A stretch of DNA of 64,000 nt from Nocardioides sp. zg-1308 (GTDB taxonomy: Bacteria > Actinomycetota > Actinomycetes > Propionibacteriales > Nocardioidaceae), in the NCBI RefSeq assembly GCF_013155375.1, contig NZ_JABJQY010000002.1, forward strand, positions 930,001 to 994,000, in the 5' to 3' direction. Positions 10,536 to 19,189 of this stretch are shown piece after piece. Made by a program: the position numbers and the translations under genes. Position 1 is the first letter of the stretch. The number at the start of each line of letters is the position of its first letter. The notes under the pieces are model-generated. The model was not told the origin of the DNA. It did not search any database and saw nothing but the letters and a program-made list of their open reading frames with translations.

Positions 10536-11087
10536 GTGCCCGGTCCCGATCCGCTCGACGACGCCGTGGAGCGGATGCTCTCCGGCGACGAGGCGGCGTT
10601 CCGGTTGGTCTACCGCGACGTGCAGCCGCGGCTGCTGCGCTACCTCACCGTCCTGGTGGGCGTGGGCGACGCGGAGGACGTCGCCAGCGAGGCCTGGGCC
10701 CAGGCGTTCCGCGACCTCGACCGCTTCAGCGGCGACGCCGACGGCTTCCGCGGCTGGGTCACCACGATCGGGCGCAACCGGGCCATGGACCACGTCCGTC
10801 ACCGCAACCGGCGCCCGGTCAGCCACCAGCCGGCCGACGAGCTCGTCGACCTCCCCGACCCGGTCGACGTCGAGGTCGACAGCCTCGGCCGCGTGCAGTC
10901 TGAGGCGGCGATCCGGCTGATCGGCAGCCTCCCGCGTGACCAGGCGGAGGCCATCATGCTGCGTACGGTCCTGGGGTTCGACGCCCCGACCGCGGCCCGC
11001 ATCCTCGGCAAGCGCCCCGGCGCGGTCCGGGCGGCGGCGCACCGTGGTCTCAAGCAGCTGGCCAAGAGACTGTCCGAGGAGCCGTAA
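10536..11087 (+). CDS. Second ECF-type sigma factor
   Basis: This 183-residue SigE-like ECF sigma factor has region 2 at about 12-90 (EDVASEAWAQAFRDL, then FRGWVTTIGRNRAMDHVRHR) and region 4 at about 120-180 (FDAPTAARILGKRPGAVRAAAHRGLKQLAKRL). The GTG start at 10536 follows the hairpin of the SigK operon. No zinc anti-sigma gene follows. The next gene, 34 bases on, encodes a membrane-anchored low-complexity protein that takes the partner position in related loci and may regulate or be regulated by this factor. Confidence 0.85.
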   Translation: MPGPDPLDDAVERMLSGDEAAFRLVYRDVQPRLLRYLTVLVGVGDAEDVASEAWAQAFRDLDRFSGDADGFRGWVTTIGRNRAMDHVRHRNRRPVSHQPADELVDLPDPVDVEVDSLGRVQSEAAIRLIGSLPRDQAEAIMLRTVLGFDAPTAARILGKRPGAVRAAAHRGLKQLAKRLSEEP

Positions 11088-11121
11088 CACCTGTGACCGC
11101 CACGACGCTGAGAGGAGTGAG

Positions 11122-12285
<1,164 letters not shown>

Positions 12286-12384
12286 ACCGGAGCGGCCGCG
12301 TTCCGCGGACCTGCATCCGTCGTACCCGTGCCTCGAGCTCCCGCCGCTGCACGGATCCCCGCACGACGAGGTCCCCAACGCACT

Positions 12385-12421
12385 GCAGCGGCACGGCCCA
12401 ACCCCCGGGTCGTGCCGCTGC
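12385..12421 (+). terminator. Rho-independent-like terminator
   Basis: An 11-bp stem (GCAGCGGCACG at 12385-12395 with its complement at 12411-12421) is extended inward by three or four pairs and followed by TCTTGTC. It lies 100 bases past the low-complexity gene and before the AraC gene. Confidence 0.65.
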
Positions 12422-12453
12422 TCTTGTCAGCGCCACCGACTAGGTTCGTGCCC

Positions 12454-12930
12454 ATGGCCCCGCGGCAGCCCTCCCCCCAGGAGGACACCAACCGGCGGAT
12501 GCTCCGCGCCCGCGACGAGATGGACCGCCGCTACGCCGAGCCGCTCGACGTGCCGACGCTGGCCGCCATCGCCCACCTCTCCGCCTCGCAGTTCGGGCGG
12601 GTGTTCAAGGAGGTCTACGGCGAGACGCCGCACCGCTACCTGCAGCGGCGTCGCGTCGAGCGCGCGATGACCCTGCTGCGGCAGACCGACCGGCCCGTCA
12701 CCGACGTCGCCTGGGACGTCGGCTTCGCGAGCCTCGGCACGTTCAGCCGCACGTTCAGCAACATCGTGGGCTGCTCACCGACCGAGTTCCGCGCCCGTCA
12801 CGCCCCGGTCGCGGTGCCGTCCTGCTTCATCGCGGCGTGGACGCGGCCCCGCGCGGGGTCGAGCAGCGCCTCGGTCACACCGCCGACGACAGCGGTTTCG
12901 GAGAAGCACGACCACCTCGTGGCTGACTAG
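12454..12930 (+). CDS. AraC-family transcriptional regulator (HTH domain only)
   Basis: This 158-residue regulator consists mainly of the two-helix-turn-helix AraC domain (about 20-118). The second helix-turn-helix and signature read VAWDVGFASLGTFSRTFSNIVGCSPTEFR. There is no N-terminal sensing domain, so it is like the short SoxS-type regulators. It lies just upstream of VOC and cupin genes in the same direction and probably controls them. A TAGGTT hexamer seven bases before the ATG suggests a leaderless transcript. Confidence 0.85.
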   Translation: MAPRQPSPQEDTNRRMLRARDEMDRRYAEPLDVPTLAAIAHLSASQFGRVFKEVYGETPHRYLQRRRVERAMTLLRQTDRPVTDVAWDVGFASLGTFSRTFSNIVGCSPTEFRARHAPVAVPSCFIAAWTRPRAGSSSASVTPPTTAVSEKHDHLVAD

Positions 12931-12940
12931 CGTCCTCGTC

Positions 12941-13405
12941 ATGACCACCAACCACATCACCAGCCTCCACATCCGCAGCGTGCCCGTGCTCGACCAGGAC
13001 GAGGCGCTCGACTTCTACACGACCCACCTCGGCTTCGAGGTGCGCGACGACATCGACCTCGGCTTCATGCGCTGGCTCACCGTCGGCGTCCCCGGGCAGG
13101 ACACGTCCCTGCTCCTCGAGCTCGTCGGCGGACCCCAGCACGACGAGTCCACCGCCACGCAGGTGCGCGAGCTCGTCACCAAGGGCGCGCTCGGCGGGCT
13201 CTTCCTGCACAGCAGCGACGTGCACGCGACGTACGCCTCGCTCCGCGACGCCGGCGTGGAGGTCACCCAGGAGCCGGTCGAGCAGCCCTACGGCACCGAC
13301 TTCGGGATCCGCGACCCCTTCGGCAACCACGTCCGCATCAGCCAGCCCAACGGCGCCGGCACCACCGAGGTCCAAGAGACCTACGACGCGGCGGGCACGC
13401 AGTGA
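12941..13405 (+). CDS. VOC-family (glyoxalase/bleomycin resistance fold) protein
   Basis: This 154-residue single-domain VOC protein has the paired beta-alpha-beta-beta-beta modules (VPVLDQDEALDFYTTHLGFE and FGIRDPFGNHVRIS). Metal-ligand-like His and Glu residues occur near the N-terminus and in the LLLEL strand. It may be a dioxygenase, lyase or antibiotic-binding protein. It follows the AraC gene by ten bases and overlaps the next gene by four, so the three form a unit. Confidence 0.8.
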   Translation: MTTNHITSLHIRSVPVLDQDEALDFYTTHLGFEVRDDIDLGFMRWLTVGVPGQDTSLLLELVGGPQHDESTATQVRELVTKGALGGLFLHSSDVHATYASLRDAGVEVTQEPVEQPYGTDFGIRDPFGNHVRISQPNGAGTTEVQETYDAAGTQ

Positions 13406-13881
13406 GCTATCCGCCGCCGATCTACCACGGCGACTCCGGCAAGGTCTCCGCCCACGTGGTGCGGGCGGCGGTCGAGCCGGCCGTCGTCTACCCCAACGGC
13501 AACAAGGTGTTCTACCTCGCCAGGGGCACCGAGACCACGGGGACGTTCGGCCTCTACCGCTGGGAGTTCGCCGGGCCCGAGAGCGGTCCCGGCGCCCACT
13601 TCCACCGCACGATCACCGAGTCGTTCTACGTCCTCGAGGGGACCGTCTCGATCTACGACGGCACGGACTGGGTGAAGACCCACGCGGGCGACTTCGCCCA
13701 CGTGCCCGCCGGGGGCATCCACGGCTTCCGCAACGAGGACGGCGCGGCGAAGATGCTGCTCCACTTCGCGCCGGGCGCCCCGCGGGAGGCCTACTTCGAG
13801 GGACTGGCCGCGGGGATCGGCGACTTCGACGAGGACGCCTACGATCGGTTCATGCGCGAGCACGACAACACCTGGCTCTGA
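13402..13881 (+). CDS. Cupin-domain protein
   Basis: This 159-residue protein has one conserved cupin barrel. Motif 1 is seen in GAHFHRTITESFYVLEG (two His and a Glu as metal ligands) and motif 2 in HVPAGGIHGFRN. It may be a metal-dependent dioxygenase, isomerase or small-molecule sensor. The GTG start overlaps the VOC stop. Joint control by the AraC regulator upstream is inferred from the spacing. Confidence 0.8.
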   Translation: MSYPPPIYHGDSGKVSAHVVRAAVEPAVVYPNGNKVFYLARGTETTGTFGLYRWEFAGPESGPGAHFHRTITESFYVLEGTVSIYDGTDWVKTHAGDFAHVPAGGIHGFRNEDGAAKMLLHFAPGAPREAYFEGLAAGIGDFDEDAYDRFMREHDNTWL

Positions 13882-13902
13882 CGAGCCGCTGGTGAGCCGC
13901 TG

Positions 13903-14454
13903 ATGGACGCCGTCACCGCCGCCTTCGCCGCGACCCCGCGGCGGGACTTCCTCCCGCCCGGGGCGCGGGCGCAGGAGGCGTACGACGGTCCGCTGCGGAT
14001 CGCGGCCGGTCAGACCAACTCCCAGCCGGCCACCGTCGAGGCGATGCTGCGGCTGCTCGACGTCCGCGCCGGGCAGCGGGTCCTCGACGTCGGGTCGGGG
14101 TCGGGCTGGACCACCGCCCTGCTGGCCCACCTGGTCGGACCCGCGGGATCCGTGCTCGGCGTCGAGCTCGAGCCCGAGCTGGTCGCCTTCGGCGCCACCA
14201 ACCTCGCGCGGTCCGACCGCCCGTGGGCCTCGATCCGGGCGGCTGCCCCGGGGGTGCTCGGCGATCCCGGCGGGGCGCCGTACGACCGGGTGCTGGTCTC
14301 CGCCGAGCCGGACGAGCTGCCCGGCGAGCTGGTCGCCCAGCTCGGTGACGACGGCGTGCTCGTCATCCCCGTCGCGGGCACGATGCTGCGGGTCGCCAAC
14401 CCCGGGCGGGTCGTGACCGAGCACGGGCGCTACCGCTTCGTGCCGCTGCGCTGA
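13903..14454 (+). CDS. pcm: Protein-L-isoaspartate O-methyltransferase-like protein
   Basis: This 183-residue Rossmann methyltransferase carries the PCMT-type segment GQTNSQPATVEAML and the SAM-binding motif VLDVGSGSGWTTALLA, followed by an acidic GVELEPEL. PCMT enzymes methylate isoaspartyl residues to start repair of aged proteins. The protein is somewhat shorter than typical (about 210), having a trimmed N-terminus, so methylation of another substrate is possible. Its 3' end overlaps the convergent membrane-protein gene by 25 bases. Confidence 0.8.
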   Translation: MDAVTAAFAATPRRDFLPPGARAQEAYDGPLRIAAGQTNSQPATVEAMLRLLDVRAGQRVLDVGSGSGWTTALLAHLVGPAGSVLGVELEPELVAFGATNLARSDRPWASIRAAAPGVLGDPGGAPYDRVLVSAEPDELPGELVAQLGDDGVLVIPVAGTMLRVANPGRVVTEHGRYRFVPLR

Positions 14455-15569
14455 GGAACGCTGCCCTCCTCCCGGGCGGCTCGCCTGCTGAGGCGGACGG
14501 GCAGGCTCGCGACCACCTCGAGCGGACCGCGGCGCCGCAGCAGCCGGAAGGCGGCCCCGAAGGCAAGCAGGACGACGACGTGGGAGAGGTAGGCCGACGG
14601 CTCCTCGGGCGGCCACACGCCCGGCGTACGCATGACGACGTGCAGCGAGTAGAGCGTGAGCGTCATCGCGCCCGCGCCGAAGACGACCGCGAGCACCACG
14701 GTCGCGACGCGCGGCAGCAGCTGTTCGAGGAGCAGGCAGCAGGAGATGACGAGGAGCGCGCTGCCGATGGTCTGGGCGAGGTCGAACGGCGTCGCCGAGT
14801 GCGGCGCGACGACGAGCAGCCAGCTCCAGTCGCCGTCGGCGGGCGTGGTGCCGAACATCCCGGTGGCCTTCTCCGACGCCACTGCCGGGTCGACGAGCGA
14901 TCGCGACACCTGGGTGGCGAGCACCGCGGTCCCGAGGCCGCCGAGGGCCAGCCCGCCGAGCAGCGACGTGTCGCGCAGGTCGGCCCGGCCCAGCGCCAGC
15001 CCGACGAGCAGGTAGGCGAGCCACGGCACGACCGGGTAGTAGCCCGTGAGGAGCAGCTCCGAGGCCAGCTGACCCGGGTCGGCCAGCTGGTCGAACGTCG
15101 GGCTCTCGAAGCCGCGGGGAGGGAGGTGCGGGCGGACGAGGTGCGAGAGCACGGGCGCGAGCGCCACCCACCCGGCGGCGAGCACCACGAGCGCCCGGGC
15201 GCCGAGCAGCGTGAACGGCAGGCCCAGCACGAAGAGCACGCCGTAGTAGGTCAGGATCACCGCGATGCCGCTGTCGAGACCGCCGAGGAACAGCCCGAGC
15301 AGTGCGATGAGCAGCGCCCTGCCGGCGATGCCCGCGGACCGCAGCGCGAGCGGGCCACCGCGCAGCGGCTCGCGGGTCATCAGGGCCAGGCTCACCCCGG
15401 CCAGCACCGCGAAGAGCGCCGAGGCCCGGCCACCGGCCAGCCACTGGCCGGTGGTGAGCCCGCCGGCGGGGGTGCGCGCATCCATGACGTGGGTGGCGAC
15501 CATGCCGAGCAGCGCCACGCACCGGGCGACGTCCAGCCCGACGAGGCGGGCTCGCGGCGTCCCGGTCAT
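14430..15569 (-). CDS. DUF418/heparan-alpha-glucosaminide acetyltransferase-like membrane protein
   Basis: This is a 379-residue polytopic protein with about nine to ten membrane helices. The N-terminus shows the LDVARCVALLGMVATHV pattern (Asp, Arg and membrane His) typical of DUF1624/HGSNAT-type transmembrane acyl transferases. The C-terminus ends with the RRRGPLE segment typical of DUF418 proteins. Such proteins are thought to transfer acyl groups across the membrane to sugars or lipids, and the substrate here is unknown. It is monocistronic and convergent with pcm. Confidence 0.7.
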   Translation of the reverse strand: MTGTPRARLVGLDVARCVALLGMVATHVMDARTPAGGLTTGQWLAGGRASALFAVLAGVSLALMTREPLRGGPLALRSAGIAGRALLIALLGLFLGGLDSGIAVILTYYGVLFVLGLPFTLLGARALVVLAAGWVALAPVLSHLVRPHLPPRGFESPTFDQLADPGQLASELLLTGYYPVVPWLAYLLVGLALGRADLRDTSLLGGLALGGLGTAVLATQVSRSLVDPAVASEKATGMFGTTPADGDWSWLLVVAPHSATPFDLAQTIGSALLVISCCLLLEQLLPRVATVVLAVVFGAGAMTLTLYSLHVVMRTPGVWPPEEPSAYLSHVVVLLAFGAAFRLLRRRGPLEVVASLPVRLSRRAAREEGSVPQRSGTKR

Positions 15570-15607
15570 GGCCCCATCCTGCCGGGCTGCGCCTCAGCCG
15601 CCGGTCC

Positions 15608-16015
15608 TCAGCCGCCGGGGCGGGCGACCTGCTCGGCGAGCGTGGCGGGCGCCTGGATGCAGTAGGAGTCGGTGAGCAGCTCGGCCAGCTCGGCCCAGTC
15701 GGTGTCGTCGTCGAGCAGCATGCCGATCGAGTTGCCACCCCAGCCGGAGCGGAAGTAGGGCTCACCCATGTGCTCGAAGGCGGCCACCTCGTCGGGCTCG
15801 CCGCGGAAGGTGATCCGGAAGAGCTGGTCCTCGCCACCGAAGACGTGGGCGACCGTCGCGCTCCCGACGCGCCACCGGGTGCCGGTCCATGCCGGCTCCT
15901 GGCGGCACCGGGGCAGCGCGCCCAGGACCGCGTCGATCCGCAGCACCCACTCCTCGGGCACGAGGGGACGGTCGGCGAGGGCCACGGCACCCAGCCTGCC
16001 ACCGGGGACCGACAC
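15608..16015 (-). CDS. MmcQ/YjbR-family protein
   Basis: This 135-residue protein of the MmcQ/YjbR fold is recognised by the C-terminal stretch GNSIGMLLDDDTDWAEL followed by a Tyr-x-x-x-Ala end region, and by the central VAHVFGGEDQLFRITFR strand pair. The family resembles the DNA-binding fold of TraM-type proteins, but biochemical roles are poorly known. It stands between two minus-strand genes without tight overlap. Confidence 0.7.
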   Translation of the reverse strand: MSVPGGRLGAVALADRPLVPEEWVLRIDAVLGALPRCRQEPAWTGTRWRVGSATVAHVFGGEDQLFRITFRGEPDEVAAFEHMGEPYFRSGWGGNSIGMLLDDDTDWAELAELLTDSYCIQAPATLAEQVARPGG

Positions 16016-16031
16016 CGCGCGCCTGGAACCC

Positions 16032-17192
16032 TCAGTAGGACTTCGGCAGCCCCAGGCTGTGCATCGCGACGAAGTTGAGGATCATCTCCCGGCTCACTGG
16101 CGCGATCCGGCCGGCACGGGCGGCGACGAGCATGCCGGCCATGCCGTACTCCTGCGTGATCCCGTTGCCACCGTGGGTCTGGACGGCCGCGTCGACCGCG
16201 TGGACGGCGGCCTCCGCGGCGGCGTACTTCGCCATGTTGGCGGCCTCTCCGGCCGCGAGGTCGTCGCCGGCGTCGACGAGCGCAGACGCCTTCTGCGTCA
16301 TCAGGCGGGCGAGCTCGTTCTCCACGTGGGCCATGGCGAGCGGGTGGGCGATGGCCTGGTGGGCGCCGATGGGCACCTGGAAGACGATGCGCTCGCGGGC
16401 GTACGCCGACGCCTTCTCCAACGCGTGCCGGGCGAGGCCGGTCGAGAACGAGGCCGCCATGATCCGCTCGGGGTTGAGGCCGGCGAAGAGCTGGACCAGC
16501 CCGCCGTCCTCGTCGCCGACGAGCGCGTCGGCCGGCAGCCGGACGTCGTCGATGAACACCTGGAACTGCTTCTCCGGGCTGACGATCTCCATCGCGATGG
16601 CGGTGAAGTCGAAGCCCGCCGCGTCGGTCGGCACCACGAACAGGCACGGCTTGAGCTTGCCGGTCCGCGCGTCCTCGGCGCGGGCGACCACGAGGACGTG
16701 GGCGGCCTCGTCGACGCCGGAGATGTAGACCTTCTGCCCGCGGAGCACCCAGCCGTCGCCGTCGCGGCGCGCGGTGGTGGTGATGTTGTGGGAGTTGGTC
16801 CCGGCGTCGGGCTCGGTGATCGCGAACGCCATCGTCGCGGTGCCGTCGCAGATGCCGGGCAGCCACCGCTGCTTCTGCTCCTCGGTGCCGTAGCGGGCGA
16901 TGACCGTCCCGCAGATCGCCGGGCTGACAACCATCATCAGCAGCGGGCAGCCCTGCGCGGCGAGCTCCTCGCAGACCGCGGCCACGTCGCCGATGCCGCC
17001 GCCCCCGCCGCCGTACTCCTCGGGGAGGTTGACGCCGAGGTAGCCCGCGCGGGCGATGTCGAGCCACAGCTCGGTGGTCTTCTCGCCCGAGCGGGCGCGC
17101 TCGACGAACCACTCGCGGCCGTAGCCGGCCGCCATCTTGGCGACCTGGCGGCGCAGCTCCTGGCGCTCCTCGGACTCGGTGAACGTGCTCAT
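16032..17192 (-). CDS. Acyl-CoA dehydrogenase (last gene of the Atu-like operon)
   Basis: This is a 386-residue FAD-dependent acyl-CoA dehydrogenase. It shows the FAD/substrate-contact segments TMAFAITEPDAGTNSHNI and the C-terminal helix region QTHGGNGITQEYGMAGM. It introduces the alpha-beta double bond of an acyl-CoA and passes electrons to ETF. The start MSTFTE overlaps the stop of the biotin carboxylase gene by four bases. Pairing with a carboxylase and a second dehydrogenase suggests a branched or terpenoid acyl-CoA substrate (citronellyl- or isovaleryl-type). Confidence 0.85.
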   Translation of the reverse strand: MSTFTESEERQELRRQVAKMAAGYGREWFVERARSGEKTTELWLDIARAGYLGVNLPEEYGGGGGGIGDVAAVCEELAAQGCPLLMMVVSPAICGTVIARYGTEEQKQRWLPGICDGTATMAFAITEPDAGTNSHNITTTARRDGDGWVLRGQKVYISGVDEAAHVLVVARAEDARTGKLKPCLFVVPTDAAGFDFTAIAMEIVSPEKQFQVFIDDVRLPADALVGDEDGGLVQLFAGLNPERIMAASFSTGLARHALEKASAYARERIVFQVPIGAHQAIAHPLAMAHVENELARLMTQKASALVDAGDDLAAGEAANMAKYAAAEAAVHAVDAAVQTHGGNGITQEYGMAGMLVAARAGRIAPVSREMILNFVAMHSLGLPKSY

Positions 17193-19189
17193 GGGCTCTC
17201 CTCGGGTTCCTCGCTGGCCACGACTGCCAGGACCTCCCCGGACGCGACCTGCGCCCCGGGCTCGACGTTGACCTCGGCGACCGTGCCGTCGTGCGGCGCG
17301 GTCACGGTGTGCTGCATCTTCATCGCCTCGAGGACCAGGACGACGTCGCCGGCGGCGACCGCGTCCCCGGGCTCGACGGCCACCGTGACGACGGTGCCGG
17401 GCATCGGCGCGAGCAGCGAGCCGCTCGCCACCGCGTCGGCCGGGTCGGTGAAACGGGGCAGCAGGCGCAGGCTCTGCCGAACCATCGAGTCGTCGTCGAG
17501 GTGCACCTCGCCCGTCACCGGGTCTATGTGCACGTCGATGGACTGACGGAAGCCGCCCCGCTCGACCACCACACGTCGCGGGGTCGCCTCGATCACGTGG
17601 AGGTCCTCCTCGCCCGCACTCCGGAAGCCGTCCCGATCGCCGTACCACTCGGCCACGACCGGCTCGTCGCGCCCGCTGACCAGGAAGGTGGTGCGGTGCG
17701 GCTGCGAGACGACGTTGCGCCAGCCGGTCGGCACGCCACGCTGCACGGTGCGCTGCTCGGTGTCCCGGGCGGCGAGCGCGATCGCGGCCACGAACGGAGC
17801 GAAGTCCGGGTCGCCAGCCGGGGCGAGGTCCGCGAACTCCTTGGCCAGCCGGTGTTCGAGCGTCGAGGTCGTCATCGTGCCCGCGAGGGTGTCGCGGTCG
17901 CCGAGAGCGGCGATGAGGAGGTCCCGGTTGGTGGCGATGCCGTGCAGCCGGGCACGCCTCAACGCGCCCCTGAGCGAGCGCAGGGCCGACCCGCGGTCGG
18001 GACCCCAGCTGATCACCTTCGCGAGCATCGCGTCGTAGTGCGTACCCACGACGTCGCCCGAGGCGTAGCCCGCGTCGACCCGGATGCCGTGGCGGGCCAG
18101 GAGGCCGAAGGACGTGTCGGCAGGGACGTCGAAGCGCGCGAGCCGCCCCGCCGTCGGCTGCCAGTCGGCTGCGGGGTCCTCGGCGTAGAGGCGTACCTCG
18201 ACGGCGTGGCCGCTGGGCGCGGGTACGCCGTCGGGGAGCAGCTCGGCCAGGGTCCGACCCTCCGCCACGCCGATCTGGAGGGCCACCAGGTCCAGACCGA
18301 TGACGCACTCGGTCACCGGGTGCTCGACCTGGAGCCGGGTGTTCATCTCCAGGAACCAGAAGCGCCCGGTGGCAGGGTCGTACAGGAACTCGACGGTCCC
18401 GGCGCCAGCGTAGCCGACGGCCCGGCCCGCCTCCACCGCGGCCTGGTGCATCCCCTCGCGGACCTCGTCGGTCAATCCTGGGGCCGGCGCCTCCTCCATC
18501 ACCTTCTGGTGGCGGCGCTGGAGCGAGCAGTCGCGGTCACCGAGCGCGACGCCGGAGCCGTAGGTGTCGAACAGCACCTGCACCTCGACGTGGCGTCCGG
18601 ACTCGACGTAGGGCTCGACGAAGACGGTGCCGTCGCCGAAGGCGCTGCGTGCCTCCGCCTCCGCCGCAGCCACCTCGGACCCCAGGTCGTCGAGCCGCCG
18701 GACGACCCGCATCCCGCGCCCCCCGCCGCCGGCGCTGGCCTTGACCAGGAGCGGGAGGTCGGACTCGGTGGGCTCGGCGGGCGCCTCGAGGGTCGGCACA
18801 CCGGCGGCGCGCATGAGCTCCTTGGAGCGGACCTTGGATCCCATCGCCTCGATGGCCTCAGGGGGCGGACCGATCCAGACGAGCTGACCGTCGAGCACGG
18901 CGCGTGCGAAGTCGGCACTCTCCGACAGGAAGCCGTAGCCGGGGTGCACCGCCTGGCCTCCGCTGGCGCGCACGAGCCGGACGATGCGCTCGCCCTGCAG
19001 GTACGTCTCGCTCGGGATGCTGCCCGGGAGGCGGGCGGCGTAGTCGGCGTCCGCCACGAACGGGAGGTCGGCGTCGGCGTCAGAGAAGACCGCCATCGTC
19101 TCGATGCCCAGGCGGCGGCACGTGGCGAAGACGCGGCTGGCGATCTCACCGCGGTTGGCGACGGCGACCAGCTGGATGGGAGTCGTCAC
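17189..19189 (-). CDS. Biotin-dependent acyl-CoA carboxylase alpha subunit (biotin carboxylase + BCCP)
   Basis: This is a 666-residue alpha chain. The biotin carboxylase domain (about 1-450) begins with VAVANRGEIASRVFATC and includes the glycine-rich ATP-grasp loop KASAGGGGRGM and FLEMNTRLQVEHPVTE. A linker follows, and the C-terminal biotinyl domain has EAMKM with biotinylated Lys624. With the beta subunit it carboxylates an acyl-CoA (3-methylcrotonyl-, geranyl- or propionyl-type). The GTG start (VTTPIQLV) overlaps the beta-subunit stop by four bases and was preferred over the in-frame ATG 36 bases upstream. Confidence 0.9.
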   Translation of the reverse strand: MTTPIQLVAVANRGEIASRVFATCRRLGIETMAVFSDADADLPFVADADYAARLPGSIPSETYLQGERIVRLVRASGGQAVHPGYGFLSESADFARAVLDGQLVWIGPPPEAIEAMGSKVRSKELMRAAGVPTLEAPAEPTESDLPLLVKASAGGGGRGMRVVRRLDDLGSEVAAAEAEARSAFGDGTVFVEPYVESGRHVEVQVLFDTYGSGVALGDRDCSLQRRHQKVMEEAPAPGLTDEVREGMHQAAVEAGRAVGYAGAGTVEFLYDPATGRFWFLEMNTRLQVEHPVTECVIGLDLVALQIGVAEGRTLAELLPDGVPAPSGHAVEVRLYAEDPAADWQPTAGRLARFDVPADTSFGLLARHGIRVDAGYASGDVVGTHYDAMLAKVISWGPDRGSALRSLRGALRRARLHGIATNRDLLIAALGDRDTLAGTMTTSTLEHRLAKEFADLAPAGDPDFAPFVAAIALAARDTEQRTVQRGVPTGWRNVVSQPHRTTFLVSGRDEPVVAEWYGDRDGFRSAGEEDLHVIEATPRRVVVERGGFRQSIDVHIDPVTGEVHLDDDSMVRQSLRLLPRFTDPADAVASGSLLAPMPGTVVTVAVEPGDAVAAGDVVLVLEAMKMQHTVTAPHDGTVAEVNVEPGAQVASGEVLAVVASEEPEESP

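Noticed and set aside
12328..12453. N-terminal extension of the AraC regulator
   Set aside because: The extra 42 residues run through the terminator hairpin of the previous gene and have no domain content.
13381..17112. 1243-codon open frame on the minus strand
   Set aside because: It runs through the cupin, methyltransferase, DUF418, MmcQ and dehydrogenase genes and has no recognisable domain.
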